64,000 nucleotides of DNA from Crocinitomicaceae bacterium (GCA_016709005.1 JADJEU010000004.1:265468-329467), one strand, 5' to 3'; counted from the first letter of the stretch, positions 16,931 to 27,840 are shown. Notes: a model not told the origin generated them from the sequence alone. Program-made: numbers and translations.

Positions 16931-19900
16931 TTATTGTTTGATAATACGCTTAGTGAATACTTCGTCACCTTTAATGAATTGCAGCAAATAAGTTCCGCTG
17001 GCAAGGTCATTCAAATCAAATATATTCATTCCTGCATTCAGATTATTTTCAATTTGAATAACAGTTCCGCTCATAGAAACGATTATCATTTGATCAATCC
17101 CTTCTTCCAACTCAATATTTAATAATCCGTTCGTTGGATTTGGATAGACTCTTACTGATAACTCCTCCATTTCCTCTACACTTACATCAAAAATGATAAT
17201 GACGTTAGACGCGTCTGAGAATATTGAACAGCCATTACCGTCTGTATACTCAACGGTGTATCCACCATTTTGACCAATCGTGACATAATTAACAGTATCA
17301 TTTGTTTCACCCAACAACGGATTTCCATTCAAATACCATTGGTTTCCGTTTGTATAGGAAGATGAAATAAAAACACTGTCCAGTGTCAAAACAGGCGGAG
17401 TCGGCAGCGGATTGATCGTGACAGTTACATCATCCGTATTGCTGCATCCATTGGCATCGGTTCCTGTTAAAAAGTAAGTCGTTGTAGTAGAAGGTTCTGC
17501 CCATGGATTTCCAATTACAAAATCGGATAATGTGGTATTGAACGTCCAGATATAAATTACACCACCAGATGCATTTAATTGAGTACTGTCTCCTACACAA
17601 ATCGCTACATCAGATCCTGCAGAAATAGTTGGCAATGCATTAATGGTAACAGTAACCTGCGCTGAATTTTCACAACCATTTCCATCTTCGCCAGTGACAA
17701 AATAAGTTGTTGCACCCGTTGGCGTGGCTGTCGGATTGGCAATGTTGGTAGCCGATAAACTGGCATTTGGTGACCAAGTGTAAGTTGATGCTCCAGTAGC
17801 CAACAGCTGAATACTTCCGTTTACACATACTGATGTGTCCTGACCTGCAGAAACATTTGGCAAGGTGTTTACATTGACAACTACTTGATCTGTATTAGAA
17901 CATCCATTGATATCAGTTCCTTCAACAGTATAAGTTGTCGTTACAAGCGGTGATGCAAATGGATTTGAAATTGTTGTAGACGATAAAGTCGGATCAGTAT
18001 TCCACGTATAACTCAAACCACCAACAACAAAGATTTGGACACTGCCACCTTCACAGATAAACATATCAATACCTGCGTTAATATTAGGAAGATTAATAGT
18101 TGAAACAGTTATGGAATCAATATTTGAACAGCCGTTTGCATCCGTACCCGTTACAAAATATTCAGTTTGAGATGTAGGAGTTGCTGTAGGATTAGCGATG
18201 TTTAATGCAGAAAGAGATGGATGCGAATTCCACAAATAAGTCAATCCTCCAACAGCATTTATTGGCCAGGAATCACCTAAGCAAACTTGCCCGTCAGGTC
18301 CGGCGTTAATCGTTGGCAATGTAAATAAGGTAGCCAATAAGGTGTCTTTATCCTGACAGCCATTAATGTCTGTGCCGGTAACAATATAGCTCGTTGGAGC
18401 GATTGGAGTGGCTACTGGATTTGGAATGTTTAATTGAGAGAGAGTAGTATTCACATTCCAAAGGTAGGTTAATGCACCTGTCGCGTTAAGAGTTTCAGAT
18501 TCTCCAGGGCACACAGTAATATCTGCGCCTGCATTTACAACTGGAAGGCTAAATACGCCAACTACAGCACTGGCTATATTTTGGCATCCGTTAGCGTCTG
18601 TTATAGTCACGGTATAAGTACCGGCCGACGTCACCGTAATGGCGTTTGAAGTTGCACTTGTGCTCCATAGGTAATTTACATAAGTGTCGGTTGAAAGAAT
18701 AACATCCTGACCCAGGCAAAAATTTAAGGGGCCATCAGCATAAATAGTCGGTACTGGAATTGCATTGACGGTCACAACCACCGTATCAAAATCAATGCAA
18801 CCCGTCAAACTCTCGCTACTTACTATATATGTAGTTGTTGAAGTTGGATCAACGTTCACTGTAGCACATGATGTACAAGATAGACTTCCTGCATCTCCCG
18901 TTAAAACTGACAATGTAATATTTATGCCTCCAGTAGCAGTTAGGTTAACATTTTGTCCAACGCATATTTCTTCATCAACACCACCTAGCGTTTCAAGCTG
19001 GCAATACTTAATAGTGCTGTAATCAAGATTCGTTGAAGTCCCGCCATGGGATTTTCCAGTTACAAAAATATTTTCTAAAGGATCCAATTTCATTCTTACT
19101 GCCTGATCTGAAAGTGACGATGGACCATCAAAACTGGTCTCCCAAATTAAGTTTCCGGATAGATAGTATTTAAGCGTTGTGTAGTCATTGTTAGAGCCAA
19201 GATTGTTGCTATATCCTGTAACATATAGATTGCCACTAGCCCCTAACACAATATCCGCTCCTTCATCAAAGCCAAGTCCGGCACTTGAATAGCGATCTGA
19301 CCAGAGAACGGCTCCTGCCGGGCTGTAAGCCATGGTATAATAATCTTCACTACTGGCAATTGATTTGGATCGGCCGGTTACAAAAACATTTCCAGAAGTC
19401 TGATCAACATCGAGTGCATTAATGCGATCAAGTGCTTCAGCATCTCCAGCATAAATCTGCAGCCATTGGAAGGTACCAGAATTGTTGAACTTCATTAATA
19501 AATAATCTTCCTCATTCTGCACCGTTGTAAATCCTTGCCCTCCGACATAAATATTCCCCGATGCATCCAGTCTCATGGCATGCGGCGTATCTAATTTATT
19601 GAAGCCAGAATCACGGGTGACACTAAACAACAATGCGCCCGCAGGTGAAAATTTCAGTACTAAAAAATCTACGTATGTGGCTGCTGTTGAAAACTCTGAG
19701 TGGCCTGCAACATAGATATTTCCAGCAGCATCTGTTACCACTACTTTTCCCTCGTCATTTAAAGTTGTACCGTCGGAATAAGTCCATTGCTGAACACCTG
19801 CTGGGTTGTATTTAATCACACGATAGTCAATATCTGTTGCTGAAAAGGAATGGGTGCCTGTAACTATTACATTGTTTGACGCATCAACCGTAACATCTTT

Positions 19901-20347
19901 TCCTCCATCAAAAAGAGCTGATCCTGTGAAAAGTGCTGACCAAACTTCAGCACCTGTTACACCATTATATTTTACAGTAGCAATATCGTAATCAGAGCCT
20001 GAAACAAAACGATATCCAGTAATCAACACATCATTGTTGCCATCAAGAACTATTGCGGCTGCTTCGTCAAGACCAGTGCCTCCATAAGAAGTTCGCCAAA
20101 TTTCATTGCCGTCAGGATCATACTTAACAGTTACCATGTCAAAATCAGTACCGTTAAATGAACTTCCCGTCACATAGGTGTTGCCCGATGCGTCCAATGC
20201 CAGATCAGATGCTTTATCAGTAGAATTGCCAATAGGATCATTCAAAAGAGCCTCCCACTGAACGTTAATCTGCCCATATGAAAAACAAGTAAGATTTAAG
20301 AGAAGCACAAGCGATAAAATCCTTGTCATAAGTAAGTTTTTAATCAT
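16931..20347 (-). CDS. T9SS type A-sorted SBBP/Ig-repeat surface protein
   Basis: An 1138-residue secreted protein. Signal peptide at residues 1-25 (ending CFSYGQ; an ATG at residue 7 is an alternative start). Residues about 28-450 are SBBP beta-propeller repeats (DASGNTYVTGSS, YDPDGNEIWRTSY and variants). Residues about 460-1040 hold seven or so Ig-like repeats of about 80 residues with the frame VCxGxSxxLxAxGGxxYxW...GTDxNGCxNxD. The C-terminus is a type A T9SS sorting domain: VRVYPNPTNGLLNIELEEG, ending ASGTYLLQFIKGDEVFTKRIIKQ. It would be exported by the type IX system, cleaved and attached to the surface. The role (adhesion, matrix) is inferred only. Confidence 0.9.
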   Translation of the reverse strand: MIKNLLMTRILSLVLLLNLTCFSYGQINVQWEALLNDPIGNSTDKASDLALDASGNTYVTGSSFNGTDFDMVTVKYDPDGNEIWRTSYGGTGLDEAAAIVLDGNNDVLITGYRFVSGSDYDIATVKYNGVTGAEVWSALFTGSALFDGGKDVTVDASNNVIVTGTHSFSATDIDYRVIKYNPAGVQQWTYSDGTTLNDEGKVVVTDAAGNIYVAGHSEFSTAATYVDFLVLKFSPAGALLFSVTRDSGFNKLDTPHAMRLDASGNIYVGGQGFTTVQNEEDYLLMKFNNSGTFQWLQIYAGDAEALDRINALDVDQTSGNVFVTGRSKSIASSEDYYTMAYSPAGAVLWSDRYSSAGLGFDEGADIVLGASGNLYVTGYSNNLGSNNDYTTLKYYLSGNLIWETSFDGPSSLSDQAVRMKLDPLENIFVTGKSHGGTSTNLDYSTIKYCQLETLGGVDEEICVGQNVNLTATGGINITLSVLTGDAGSLSCTSCATVNVDPTSTTTYIVSSESLTGCIDFDTVVVTVNAIPVPTIYADGPLNFCLGQDVILSTDTYVNYLWSTSATSNAITVTSAGTYTVTITDANGCQNIASAVVGVFSLPVVNAGADITVCPGESETLNATGALTYLWNVNTTLSQLNIPNPVATPIAPTSYIVTGTDINGCQDKDTLLATLFTLPTINAGPDGQVCLGDSWPINAVGGLTYLWNSHPSLSALNIANPTATPTSQTEYFVTGTDANGCSNIDSITVSTINLPNINAGIDMFICEGGSVQIFVVGGLSYTWNTDPTLSSTTISNPFASPLVTTTYTVEGTDINGCSNTDQVVVNVNTLPNVSAGQDTSVCVNGSIQLLATGASTYTWSPNASLSATNIANPTATPTGATTYFVTGEDGNGCENSAQVTVTINALPTISAGSDVAICVGDSTQLNASGGVIYIWTFNTTLSDFVIGNPWAEPSTTTTYFLTGTDANGCSNTDDVTVTINPLPTPPVLTLDSVFISSSYTNGNQWYLNGNPLLGETNDTVNYVTIGQNGGYTVEYTDGNGCSIFSDASNVIIIFDVSVEEMEELSVRVYPNPTNGLLNIELEEGIDQMIIVSMSGTVIQIENNLNAGMNIFDLNDLASGTYLLQFIKGDEVFTKRIIKQ

Positions 20348-20454
20348 TTCAATCAGCTAAGATATGTAAAAAAGGGCTGAATCAAAATTTTGCAGCGACA
20401 AATGAATATTTTTTATAGACAAACAACGGTAATCCTTAGATAATGCCTTAAAAA

Positions 20455-20486
20455 TTTGGAATGCTAGAAGAATATTAATAATTTCG
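20455..20486 (+). promoter_or_regulatory. candidate promoter for the first adhesin module
   Basis: TTTG at 20455-20458 and TAATTTCG at 20479-20486 are 20 bases apart and match TTTG-N19-21-TAnnTTTG with one mismatch. The ATG of the adhesin is 33 bases downstream. Confidence 0.5.
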
Positions 20487-20519
20487 CTAGTTGAACTCAT
20501 CCAAAAAATCGAGTTACGA

Positions 20520-23500
20520 ATGAAAAAACTACTACTCCTGAGCGCACTTATCGTGTCGCTTAACTCTTTTGGAACACACATCATTGGTGGTGAAATTATT
20601 TACCAACACTTAGGCGGATCGAGTTATTTACTGACATGTAAACTATATCGGGATTGTTGTCCAAGTTGTTTCGACTTTCCAGCAACGGTTCAGATAAACG
20701 TGCGCCGAGGAAATGGTACTTCTCCTACTCCGGGTTTGTACAGTTTACCTTTACAAGGAAGAACCGTGCTAAATCCACCAATAGATACATGCGCATTTGA
20801 TCCAGGAATTTGTGTCGAAGAAGCAATCTTTTCTGCTGTTGTTTCATTACCTCCGGGAACAGGTGGTTACCATCTTTGGATGAGCGCAATTGCTGGAGGA
20901 GCTTTTCCTGCTGGTCTGTGTTGCAGAAACAATTCCATTGACAACATTAGCACACCAGGGTCTATGAATGAAACCTTTTATGCATATGTTCCTGACAATA
21001 ATATTTGGTTAACGAATTCAAGCCCCGTTATTGCCAACTTCCCTCCTGTATTTGTGTGTCAGGGAACAGATTTGAATTTAGATTTTTCAGCTACTGATGC
21101 TGATGGAGACTCATTGGTTTACTCATTTTACACACCATACAATAATTTAACCGGGATCAATGCACTCGGGACTCCACCAGACAACGTAACTTTTTCTACA
21201 GTTACCTTTTTAGCGGGTTATAGCGCGACAGATCCATTAGACCCAACCGTTGGCTCTCTACCCGGGTTAACAATAAGTCCAACAGGAATAATTAGTGGGA
21301 TACCTCCGATTTTGGGACAATTCGTTGTCGGTGTTATGATAACTGAATATCGCGATGGTGTCAAAATCGGTAAAATCACGCGTGACTTTCAATTCAACGT
21401 CTTAAATTGTCCTCCTCCTCAAGATGCTGGTATTGGACCTATCGATGCTTGTTCTGGAACAAACATCCAATTCATTAATGAAAGTGGAGCTGGGGCAAAT
21501 GGGTTCTGGTGGGATTTTGGTACTGGGAATCCTGCAGATACTAGTGTTGCTTTTGAACCTACTTTTAACTATCCTTCATTAGGAACATATCCAATAACAC
21601 TAATGGCACAAAAGGGCACGCTCTGCGCAGACACCGTTTACTACACAATGGTTGTTTCAGATTTGCTTGGTGACTTTTCAGCACCAGACACACTTTGTAT
21701 AGGGGAAACCGGTTCATTTACAGACCTCTCAGTACCTGCATTCAATGGAGTTGTCGATCAATGGGAGTGGAACTTTGGTGATGGTCAAACCTCGGCTGCC
21801 CAAAATCCAACCCATGCCTATGCAGTCAGTGGTAATCAAACCGTAGAGTTGATCGCTCACACGAACGTTGGCTGTTCTGACACGATCACCAAACAAGTCT
21901 TTGTCAAAGTGCCTCCCCAAGCGTCAATAGCTGCAATGCCTGGTTGCAATGATCTTGGTGTAACATTCAATAACAACAGTGATCCTCTAGCAAATGGTTT
22001 TTGGTGGGATTTTGGCACCGGATTTCCGGCGGACTCGAGTATTATAAGTGACCCTTCCTTTGTTTATGGTTCTTATGGAGCTTATACCGTAACTCTAATT
22101 GCACAAAAAGGAACAACCTGTGCAGATACAACAAGCATCAATTTACTTGTTTCAAACGTCGTAGCTGATTTTGCTGATTTAGATACGACATGCACGAACG
22201 TTCTCGTTAGTTATATCGATCAATCATCGAATGTTAACGGAACAATCACGCAATGGGAATGGGATTTTGGTGACCTCTCTACCACAACGGTTCAAAACCC
22301 GAATCATGGATACTCATCTCCTGGAGACTACGATGTCGAATTGGTTGTAACAAGTTCACTAGGATGCACAGACACGTTAATAAAAGAAATTCATGTTGAC
22401 GAAGCTCCGCAAGCAATCATTGGAGCAACCGATTTTTGTTCTGGTACAACGATCAATTTTATCAATAACAGTGCTTCAGGTGCTAGCGGTTTCTGGTGGG
22501 GATTTGGAACAGGTAATCCTGCAGACAGCAGTAATCTGACTAATCCAACATTTGTTTACCCTGGATTCGGTAATTATACAGTTACTCTCATTGCTCAAAA
22601 GGGCACAGATTGCGAAACATCAACAACTTTACCTATCACAATTTCAAATCTGGTTCCTGACTTTGATTTACCTGCAGGTGCTTGCGTTGGCGAGTCCGTT
22701 CCTTTCCTAGATCAATCATCAACTAGTGCGGGAACTACGATTATCGCATATGATTGGGACTTTGGTGATTTGTCGTCAAGTACTCTTCAAAATCCTAGCC
22801 ATACCTTTGCCAGCGGAGGAACTCTCGATGTTGAGCTCGTTGTTACGAATGATGCAGGCTGTTCTGATACAATCGTGCAGGCTTTGCCAATTCAATCTCT
22901 AGCCATTGTCGATGCAGGAGCAGATACTGCAGTATGCGTCTCTAATCCTGGTTTGCCTTTAAGCGGACTAGTAACAGGTGCTACTGGAGGCCTTTGGATA
23001 CCGAACGGTGGCGCTTTTGTTCCAAGTGCAACAAACCTAAATGCAACTTACTTTCCTTCATTAGCGGAGATGAATAATGGAACGACCACGATTGTTCTCA
23101 CGTCTACTGGAAATGGACTCTGTCCTTCTCAAAGTGACACACTAGTTATTCAATATCTGGATACTCCTGCAATTAATACTGGTGGAGATATTGATGTTTG
23201 TGAAGATTCCTTATACGTGCAATTGAACGCCAGCGTTCAATTTGCGGCAAACATTATCTGGTCAACGAATGGTGCAGGATCATTTGATGACCCGAGTCAG
23301 TTAAATGCGACCTACACATTTGATCCGGCAGATATTACTTCTGGCCAAATCACTTTATACATCGAGACCTTCAACTTTTCTGGCTGCCCTGATGATCAGG
23401 ACTCATTGTATATTAATTTCAATCAACCTCCAACAATGAATCTGGTATTCGATGACACGATTTGTGCAGGATTTCCATTGCAGCTAGAATCAAATTCATC

Positions 23501-24701
23501 AACTGGAAACGGATGGTGGCAAACAACAGGAGACGGTACCTTTGCTCCGGACGACTCGGCCTCCCAAACTTTCTACACACATGGATTAGCAGACGAAACT
23601 TCTGGAACCGTTCAGATTTACTTCCAGACCATTGATAACGGAGGATGTTTGGCATTATATGACACCTTGGATCTCGTGATTGTGCCTTCTCCTACTCCTG
23701 GATTCACTTTTGTTGAAGATTGTTTCGGATTACCAACTGAATTTACAAATACATCGACGAGTGTTGATCCAATAGTTGGTTATAACTGGCTCTTTGAAAC
23801 AGCAGGAACATCAACCCAAACAAACCCTGTCTATACTTTTAACACGCCTGGAATTCATAATGTCCAAATGATTGTGATCTCGTCAAATGGTTGTCAGGAC
23901 ACCTTAACGTTACCAGTCAACGCGCATCATATTCCTACTGCCGCATTTGATCTTCCTGCACCATGTTTGCCGGGAGGAACCTACTTTTATGACGCTTCGT
24001 CGGTACCTAACGACACTATTTCAAGTTGGAGTTGGAATTTTGGTGATGGGACAACGGCTTCCTCTCAAAATCCAGTCCACCAATTTGGCTCATCACAAAA
24101 CTATACCGTAATGCTTAGTGTTACATCAGGTTTTGGTTGTTCTAACGACACCGTTGTAAGTGTTAACATCTTGCCTGGACCTACAGCAGATTTTACTGCA
24201 AATCCGCTTAGTGCAAATCTTTTTGTTGATATTAATTTTACTGATCAGTCTACTGCCAATGGTTCTCCTCTTGACCAATGGCTATGGAGTTTTGCAGATG
24301 GCGACACCTCATCCTTACAAAACCCAGTACATGCATATGACTTCGAGGGACAATACAATGTCGAATTAATTGTGATTGACGAAGCAGGCTGTGTCGACAC
24401 TGCCTACCTGATAATTCCAATTTTCCATGGACCTTTGGTGCCATCAGCATTTTCACCTAACGGAGACGGCAACAATGATCTGCTGATGATTCTTGGCGGT
24501 AATTTTGAATCCGTGGATTTTAAAATATACAACAACTGGGGACAATTGGTTTTTGAAACCACTGATCCCCAATCATCAGGGTGGGATGGAAACTTTAAAG
24601 GTGAGCCACAGCCTATCGGTGTATTCGTTTATGTAGCTGTTGTGACAAGATATGACGGAGAAGTTGTTACTTTATCAGGAGATGTTTCTCTAATCAGATA
24701 A
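20520..24701 (+). CDS. giant PKD-repeat adhesin with T9SS type B sorting domain (adhesin 1)
   Basis: 1393 residues. Signal peptide at 1-19 (MKKLLLLSALIVSLNSFGT). The N-terminal 290 residues (HIIGGEIIYQHLGG, KLYRDCCPSCFDFP) form the Cys-rich domain commonly seen in front of Bacteroidota PKD proteins. Then at least eight PKD domains with the W-x-F-G-D-G hallmark (WEWNFGDGQTS, WEWDFGDLSTT, YDWDFGDLSSS, WSWNFGDGTTA). Part of this is a three-fold super-repeat of about 164 residues. The C-terminus, PSAFSPNGDGNND...IYNNWGQLVFETTD...GDVSLIR, is a gliding-motility-associated (type B) CTD. It is exported by T9SS and probably needs the PorP/SprF protein encoded next, whose ATG overlaps this stop (TAATG). 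Confidence 0.93.
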   Translation: MKKLLLLSALIVSLNSFGTHIIGGEIIYQHLGGSSYLLTCKLYRDCCPSCFDFPATVQINVRRGNGTSPTPGLYSLPLQGRTVLNPPIDTCAFDPGICVEEAIFSAVVSLPPGTGGYHLWMSAIAGGAFPAGLCCRNNSIDNISTPGSMNETFYAYVPDNNIWLTNSSPVIANFPPVFVCQGTDLNLDFSATDADGDSLVYSFYTPYNNLTGINALGTPPDNVTFSTVTFLAGYSATDPLDPTVGSLPGLTISPTGIISGIPPILGQFVVGVMITEYRDGVKIGKITRDFQFNVLNCPPPQDAGIGPIDACSGTNIQFINESGAGANGFWWDFGTGNPADTSVAFEPTFNYPSLGTYPITLMAQKGTLCADTVYYTMVVSDLLGDFSAPDTLCIGETGSFTDLSVPAFNGVVDQWEWNFGDGQTSAAQNPTHAYAVSGNQTVELIAHTNVGCSDTITKQVFVKVPPQASIAAMPGCNDLGVTFNNNSDPLANGFWWDFGTGFPADSSIISDPSFVYGSYGAYTVTLIAQKGTTCADTTSINLLVSNVVADFADLDTTCTNVLVSYIDQSSNVNGTITQWEWDFGDLSTTTVQNPNHGYSSPGDYDVELVVTSSLGCTDTLIKEIHVDEAPQAIIGATDFCSGTTINFINNSASGASGFWWGFGTGNPADSSNLTNPTFVYPGFGNYTVTLIAQKGTDCETSTTLPITISNLVPDFDLPAGACVGESVPFLDQSSTSAGTTIIAYDWDFGDLSSSTLQNPSHTFASGGTLDVELVVTNDAGCSDTIVQALPIQSLAIVDAGADTAVCVSNPGLPLSGLVTGATGGLWIPNGGAFVPSATNLNATYFPSLAEMNNGTTTIVLTSTGNGLCPSQSDTLVIQYLDTPAINTGGDIDVCEDSLYVQLNASVQFAANIIWSTNGAGSFDDPSQLNATYTFDPADITSGQITLYIETFNFSGCPDDQDSLYINFNQPPTMNLVFDDTICAGFPLQLESNSSTGNGWWQTTGDGTFAPDDSASQTFYTHGLADETSGTVQIYFQTIDNGGCLALYDTLDLVIVPSPTPGFTFVEDCFGLPTEFTNTSTSVDPIVGYNWLFETAGTSTQTNPVYTFNTPGIHNVQMIVISSNGCQDTLTLPVNAHHIPTAAFDLPAPCLPGGTYFYDASSVPNDTISSWSWNFGDGTTASSQNPVHQFGSSQNYTVMLSVTSGFGCSNDTVVSVNILPGPTADFTANPLSANLFVDINFTDQSTANGSPLDQWLWSFADGDTSSLQNPVHAYDFEGQYNVELIVIDEAGCVDTAYLIIPIFHGPLVPSAFSPNGDGNNDLLMILGGNFESVDFKIYNNWGQLVFETTDPQSSGWDGNFKGEPQPIGVFVYVAVVTRYDGEVVTLSGDVSLIR

Positions 24702-25696
24702 TGAAGATGAAAAAGATTAGTTTATTAATATTTGCGTCAATGCTAAGCGTAATTGGAAATTCACAGGATTTTCACTTATCTCAATATGACGCTGCTGCCT
24801 TGAATGCCAATCCAGGAATGACAGGTGTCTTCAAGGGAGAATACAGAATTCACGGTCACTATAGAAATCAATGGCTAGCCGTCGCTACAAAACCCTTTAC
24901 TACTGGCCTCATAAGTTTTGATGCCAATAAAGGTAAGTGGGGATATGGAGCTCAAATCGCAAACTTTCGAGCAGGTACAGGCGGGTATAATGTAATCAGC
25001 TTTATGCCTTCTGCCGCGTATAAATTTGTTTTTGGCCAGCAACGATTCAGTTTCATTTCAGTTGGAGCCCAGGTTGGCGTTTTCCAGAAATCTATTAATT
25101 CGTCAAGTTTGACTTTCGCGAATCAATACGTAAAAACAAATGGAGGAGAATTCAATACTGCGCTTTCTACAAATGAAAACTTTGGCAATAACGGCATCTT
25201 CAATTTAGACGTCAATGCCGGGGCAATGTATTACTACGCAAAACCTACTTCAATGATTAATCCATTTGGCGGGGTTTCTTTTTATCATCTAAATAATCCT
25301 TCGGAATCATTTTTGGGTGAAACCAATAAGTTGAAAATAAGAACTGAGGGAATACTAGGCGCAAGGGTTGCCATAACCCCAACTATTTCAATCATGCCAA
25401 AAGTATTCTTCCAATTTCAGGAAAAAGCAACTGAATTAACGTATGCCGCTCAGGGACAATTTTATTTGAGTAATTATGATTTGTTTCTGTTAGGCGGATT
25501 AACATACCGAAATAAAGACGCCGCGATTATTGAATTTGGTGCTAAATACGGCAATTTTATTGGTAGAATGAGCTATGACATTAATACTTCAAGCCTAAAC
25601 GACGTTTCACGCGGTCGAGGCGGTTCAGAATTTTCACTTACCTATATATTCAGTACTCCAAACCCTAATCCAGTTCCAACTTGTCCAAGATTATGA
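24701..25696 (+). CDS. PorP/SprF family T9SS outer-membrane protein (partner of adhesin 1)
   Basis: 331 residues with signal peptide MKMKKISLLIFASMLSVIGNS, then QDFHLSQYDAAALNANPGMTG, the PorP/SprF opening motif, and HYRNQWLAV. It is expected to be a beta-barrel in the outer membrane; SprF-type proteins are required for secretion or surface attachment of type B CTD proteins such as SprB in Flavobacterium johnsoniae. The ATG overlaps the adhesin stop by one base (TAATG) and its TGA overlaps the start of the OmpA gene (ATGA), so translation of the three is coupled. It is closely related to the protein at 36120-37115 (same length, same C-terminal CPRL) and only distantly to that at 31417-32373. 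Confidence 0.92.
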   Translation: MKMKKISLLIFASMLSVIGNSQDFHLSQYDAAALNANPGMTGVFKGEYRIHGHYRNQWLAVATKPFTTGLISFDANKGKWGYGAQIANFRAGTGGYNVISFMPSAAYKFVFGQQRFSFISVGAQVGVFQKSINSSSLTFANQYVKTNGGEFNTALSTNENFGNNGIFNLDVNAGAMYYYAKPTSMINPFGGVSFYHLNNPSESFLGETNKLKIRTEGILGARVAITPTISIMPKVFFQFQEKATELTYAAQGQFYLSNYDLFLLGGLTYRNKDAAIIEFGAKYGNFIGRMSYDINTSSLNDVSRGRGGSEFSLTYIFSTPNPNPVPTCPRL

Positions 25697-27816
25697 TGAA
25701 TCGAATTATTTTCATACTTGCCCTTGGGATTTTCTCAATTACAAATGTTTCAGGTCAGACCGATAATGAACTGATGAAAATGGGCGATGCTGCAATGGCA
25801 AATGGTCAGTACTCAAATGCTGTCCATTTTTACTCATTCATTTTGTTCAAAATTCAGCAAGGTGAAGAGGCTATTTACTATCCATACGAAATTACAACTG
25901 CTTATAAAGAGCCAGAAAAAAATGAAGACGGAACTGTAAGTCCACCCGAAAATCCAACGGCTAAACAGATCGAGTTAATTCACAAACTTTCGGATGCCTA
26001 TCGCATGGCAGATGATTATAAAAATGCTGAAATCTGGTATGCTGCTGCGTTGAAAAACCCAAAAGAAGAATTTCCATACGCACAGTATTTCTATGCTGTT
26101 TCATTAATGTACAACAGCAAGTTTGAAGAAGCAATGACGCAGTTCGAGCAATTCCAGCAATCAAACAATAATCCAGACAATCAATATTATCAGTTAGCTA
26201 CAGCCAAAATTGCAAGTTGTCAATTTGCGATGAATCCGCTTAACACCAAAGAAGGCGTCGTAATCAGTGATCCGGGAGAGGTATTAAATTCTGGTAGTAC
26301 AAGTTTTGGACTTCAATTCGCGTCCGATGACTACATGCTTTTTTCAAGTGCACGTGTTCAAGATATTCCGGATTCTATGGTAACTGAAGAAAGAAATCCT
26401 CTAGAATTATATCTGTTGGATATTTACATCTTAAACCTGAATGAGGATGGTACTTTCGGCAGTGCTGAAAAATTTCCATTCGCCATAAACACGAATGAAT
26501 ACCATGAAGCTAGTGCAGTTATTTCGTCTGATGGAAATAGCATTTTCTTTACTAAGATGGATCCAAATAATCGCAATGAAACTAAGATCTATGCCAGTCG
26601 CAAATTCAACAATACCTGGTTGGCCCCTTTTCCATTAGATAATAATGTCAATATGGATGGTTTCAGATCGATGAATCCTTCATTAACTGATGATGGAAAA
26701 ACGCTATATTATTCAACAAACAGACCAGGCGGTGAAGGAGGAATGGATATTTGGATGACGACATTGGGACCAAACGGCGAAACTACCGAACCAGTCAATC
26801 TGGGTAATCAAATCAATACCTTTGACGATGAGATGACTCCGTTCTACCATGATGTCACACAGACTCTCTATTTCGCATCAGGCGGTCATATTGGTTTTGG
26901 AGGATTGGACATTTTTGCCACCCGCTGGAATGAAGAAACCGAATGGTGGAGTGAAGCCTATAATGTTGGATCACCAGTAAATTCAAGTCGTGACGACAGT
27001 TATTATATCGTGGATGATCAGCTGCGAATCGGATATGTAAGTTCTGACAGGGAGGCTTGCAGCGAGTGTGACTCTATTTATAATCTTAGTATACACTGCA
27101 ACCAGATTTATCAAATTACCCGACCGGAACTAAAATTTTACATCAGTGGATACGTGTATGATGTTCTAACAAATCAAGTAATACCCGGTGCTAAAATTGA
27201 ATTCAAAGACGCTAATTATAAGTGGGAGCATTTTGAGTTAATTGCAGATGAGAACGGTTATTATCAGCATGAACTTGTTCCAAATCTGGAACTATTTATG
27301 CGTGCTACCCAGAAAGATTATTTTGCCGATAAAGCAGTTGTTTTTACATTGGGGGAAACTGAATCTAAAAACTACACGCAAGATTTTTATTTAGAAAAAA
27401 TACCAAAAGGAGAAATCACCATCGAAGGTATCGAGTACGACTTTGACAGTGCAAAACTTAGGCCAGAATCAGAAAAAATTCTTGATAACCTGATCGAATT
27501 TCTTGAACTTAACAGCAATCTTACAATAGAAATCAGATCGCACACTGACATGCGAGGAAATGATGATTATAATCTGCGACTCTCGGAAAAAAGAGCGCAG
27601 AGTGTCGTTGATTATCTTGTAGATCATGGTATTCCGCGTGAGCGACTTCAACCAAAAGGGTATGGTGAAACAATGCCTGCAGAAATTCCGGGACCTGATG
27701 GAGCTATCGTTACCCTAACGCCAGCGTATATTGAAACAGTTTCTGCTGAAGACAAACGTGAAGAATACCATCAACGAAATAGGAGAACAGCATTCTTTGT
27801 CTTGGAACAGAATTAA
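25693..27816 (+). CDS. OmpA-family protein with PD40 propeller (module 1)
   Basis: The start is at 25693 (ATG overlapping the porP/sprF TGA) or the next codon, also ATG. 707 residues: signal peptide (MMNRIIFILALGIFSITNVSGQ), TPR-like helical region (about 25-170), PD40/WD40-like propeller (about 190-430, with DGKTLYYSTNRPGGEGGMDIW and YFASGGHIGFGGLDIF), carboxypeptidase-regulatory-like beta-sandwich (about 470-555), and a C-terminal OmpA peptidoglycan-binding domain (IEYDFDSAKLRPESEKIL, IRSHTDMRGNDDYNLRLSEKRAQSV). The same architecture is seen in Bacteroidota proteins such as PorE-type T9SS components, which link the machinery to peptidoglycan. It ends the first module and is followed by a terminator. 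Confidence 0.92.
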   Translation: MMNRIIFILALGIFSITNVSGQTDNELMKMGDAAMANGQYSNAVHFYSFILFKIQQGEEAIYYPYEITTAYKEPEKNEDGTVSPPENPTAKQIELIHKLSDAYRMADDYKNAEIWYAAALKNPKEEFPYAQYFYAVSLMYNSKFEEAMTQFEQFQQSNNNPDNQYYQLATAKIASCQFAMNPLNTKEGVVISDPGEVLNSGSTSFGLQFASDDYMLFSSARVQDIPDSMVTEERNPLELYLLDIYILNLNEDGTFGSAEKFPFAINTNEYHEASAVISSDGNSIFFTKMDPNNRNETKIYASRKFNNTWLAPFPLDNNVNMDGFRSMNPSLTDDGKTLYYSTNRPGGEGGMDIWMTTLGPNGETTEPVNLGNQINTFDDEMTPFYHDVTQTLYFASGGHIGFGGLDIFATRWNEETEWWSEAYNVGSPVNSSRDDSYYIVDDQLRIGYVSSDREACSECDSIYNLSIHCNQIYQITRPELKFYISGYVYDVLTNQVIPGAKIEFKDANYKWEHFELIADENGYYQHELVPNLELFMRATQKDYFADKAVVFTLGETESKNYTQDFYLEKIPKGEITIEGIEYDFDSAKLRPESEKILDNLIEFLELNSNLTIEIRSHTDMRGNDDYNLRLSEKRAQSVVDYLVDHGIPRERLQPKGYGETMPAEIPGPDGAIVTLTPAYIETVSAEDKREEYHQRNRRTAFFVLEQN

Positions 27817-27840
27817 AGATTATTTTGAATTGGCAATAAT

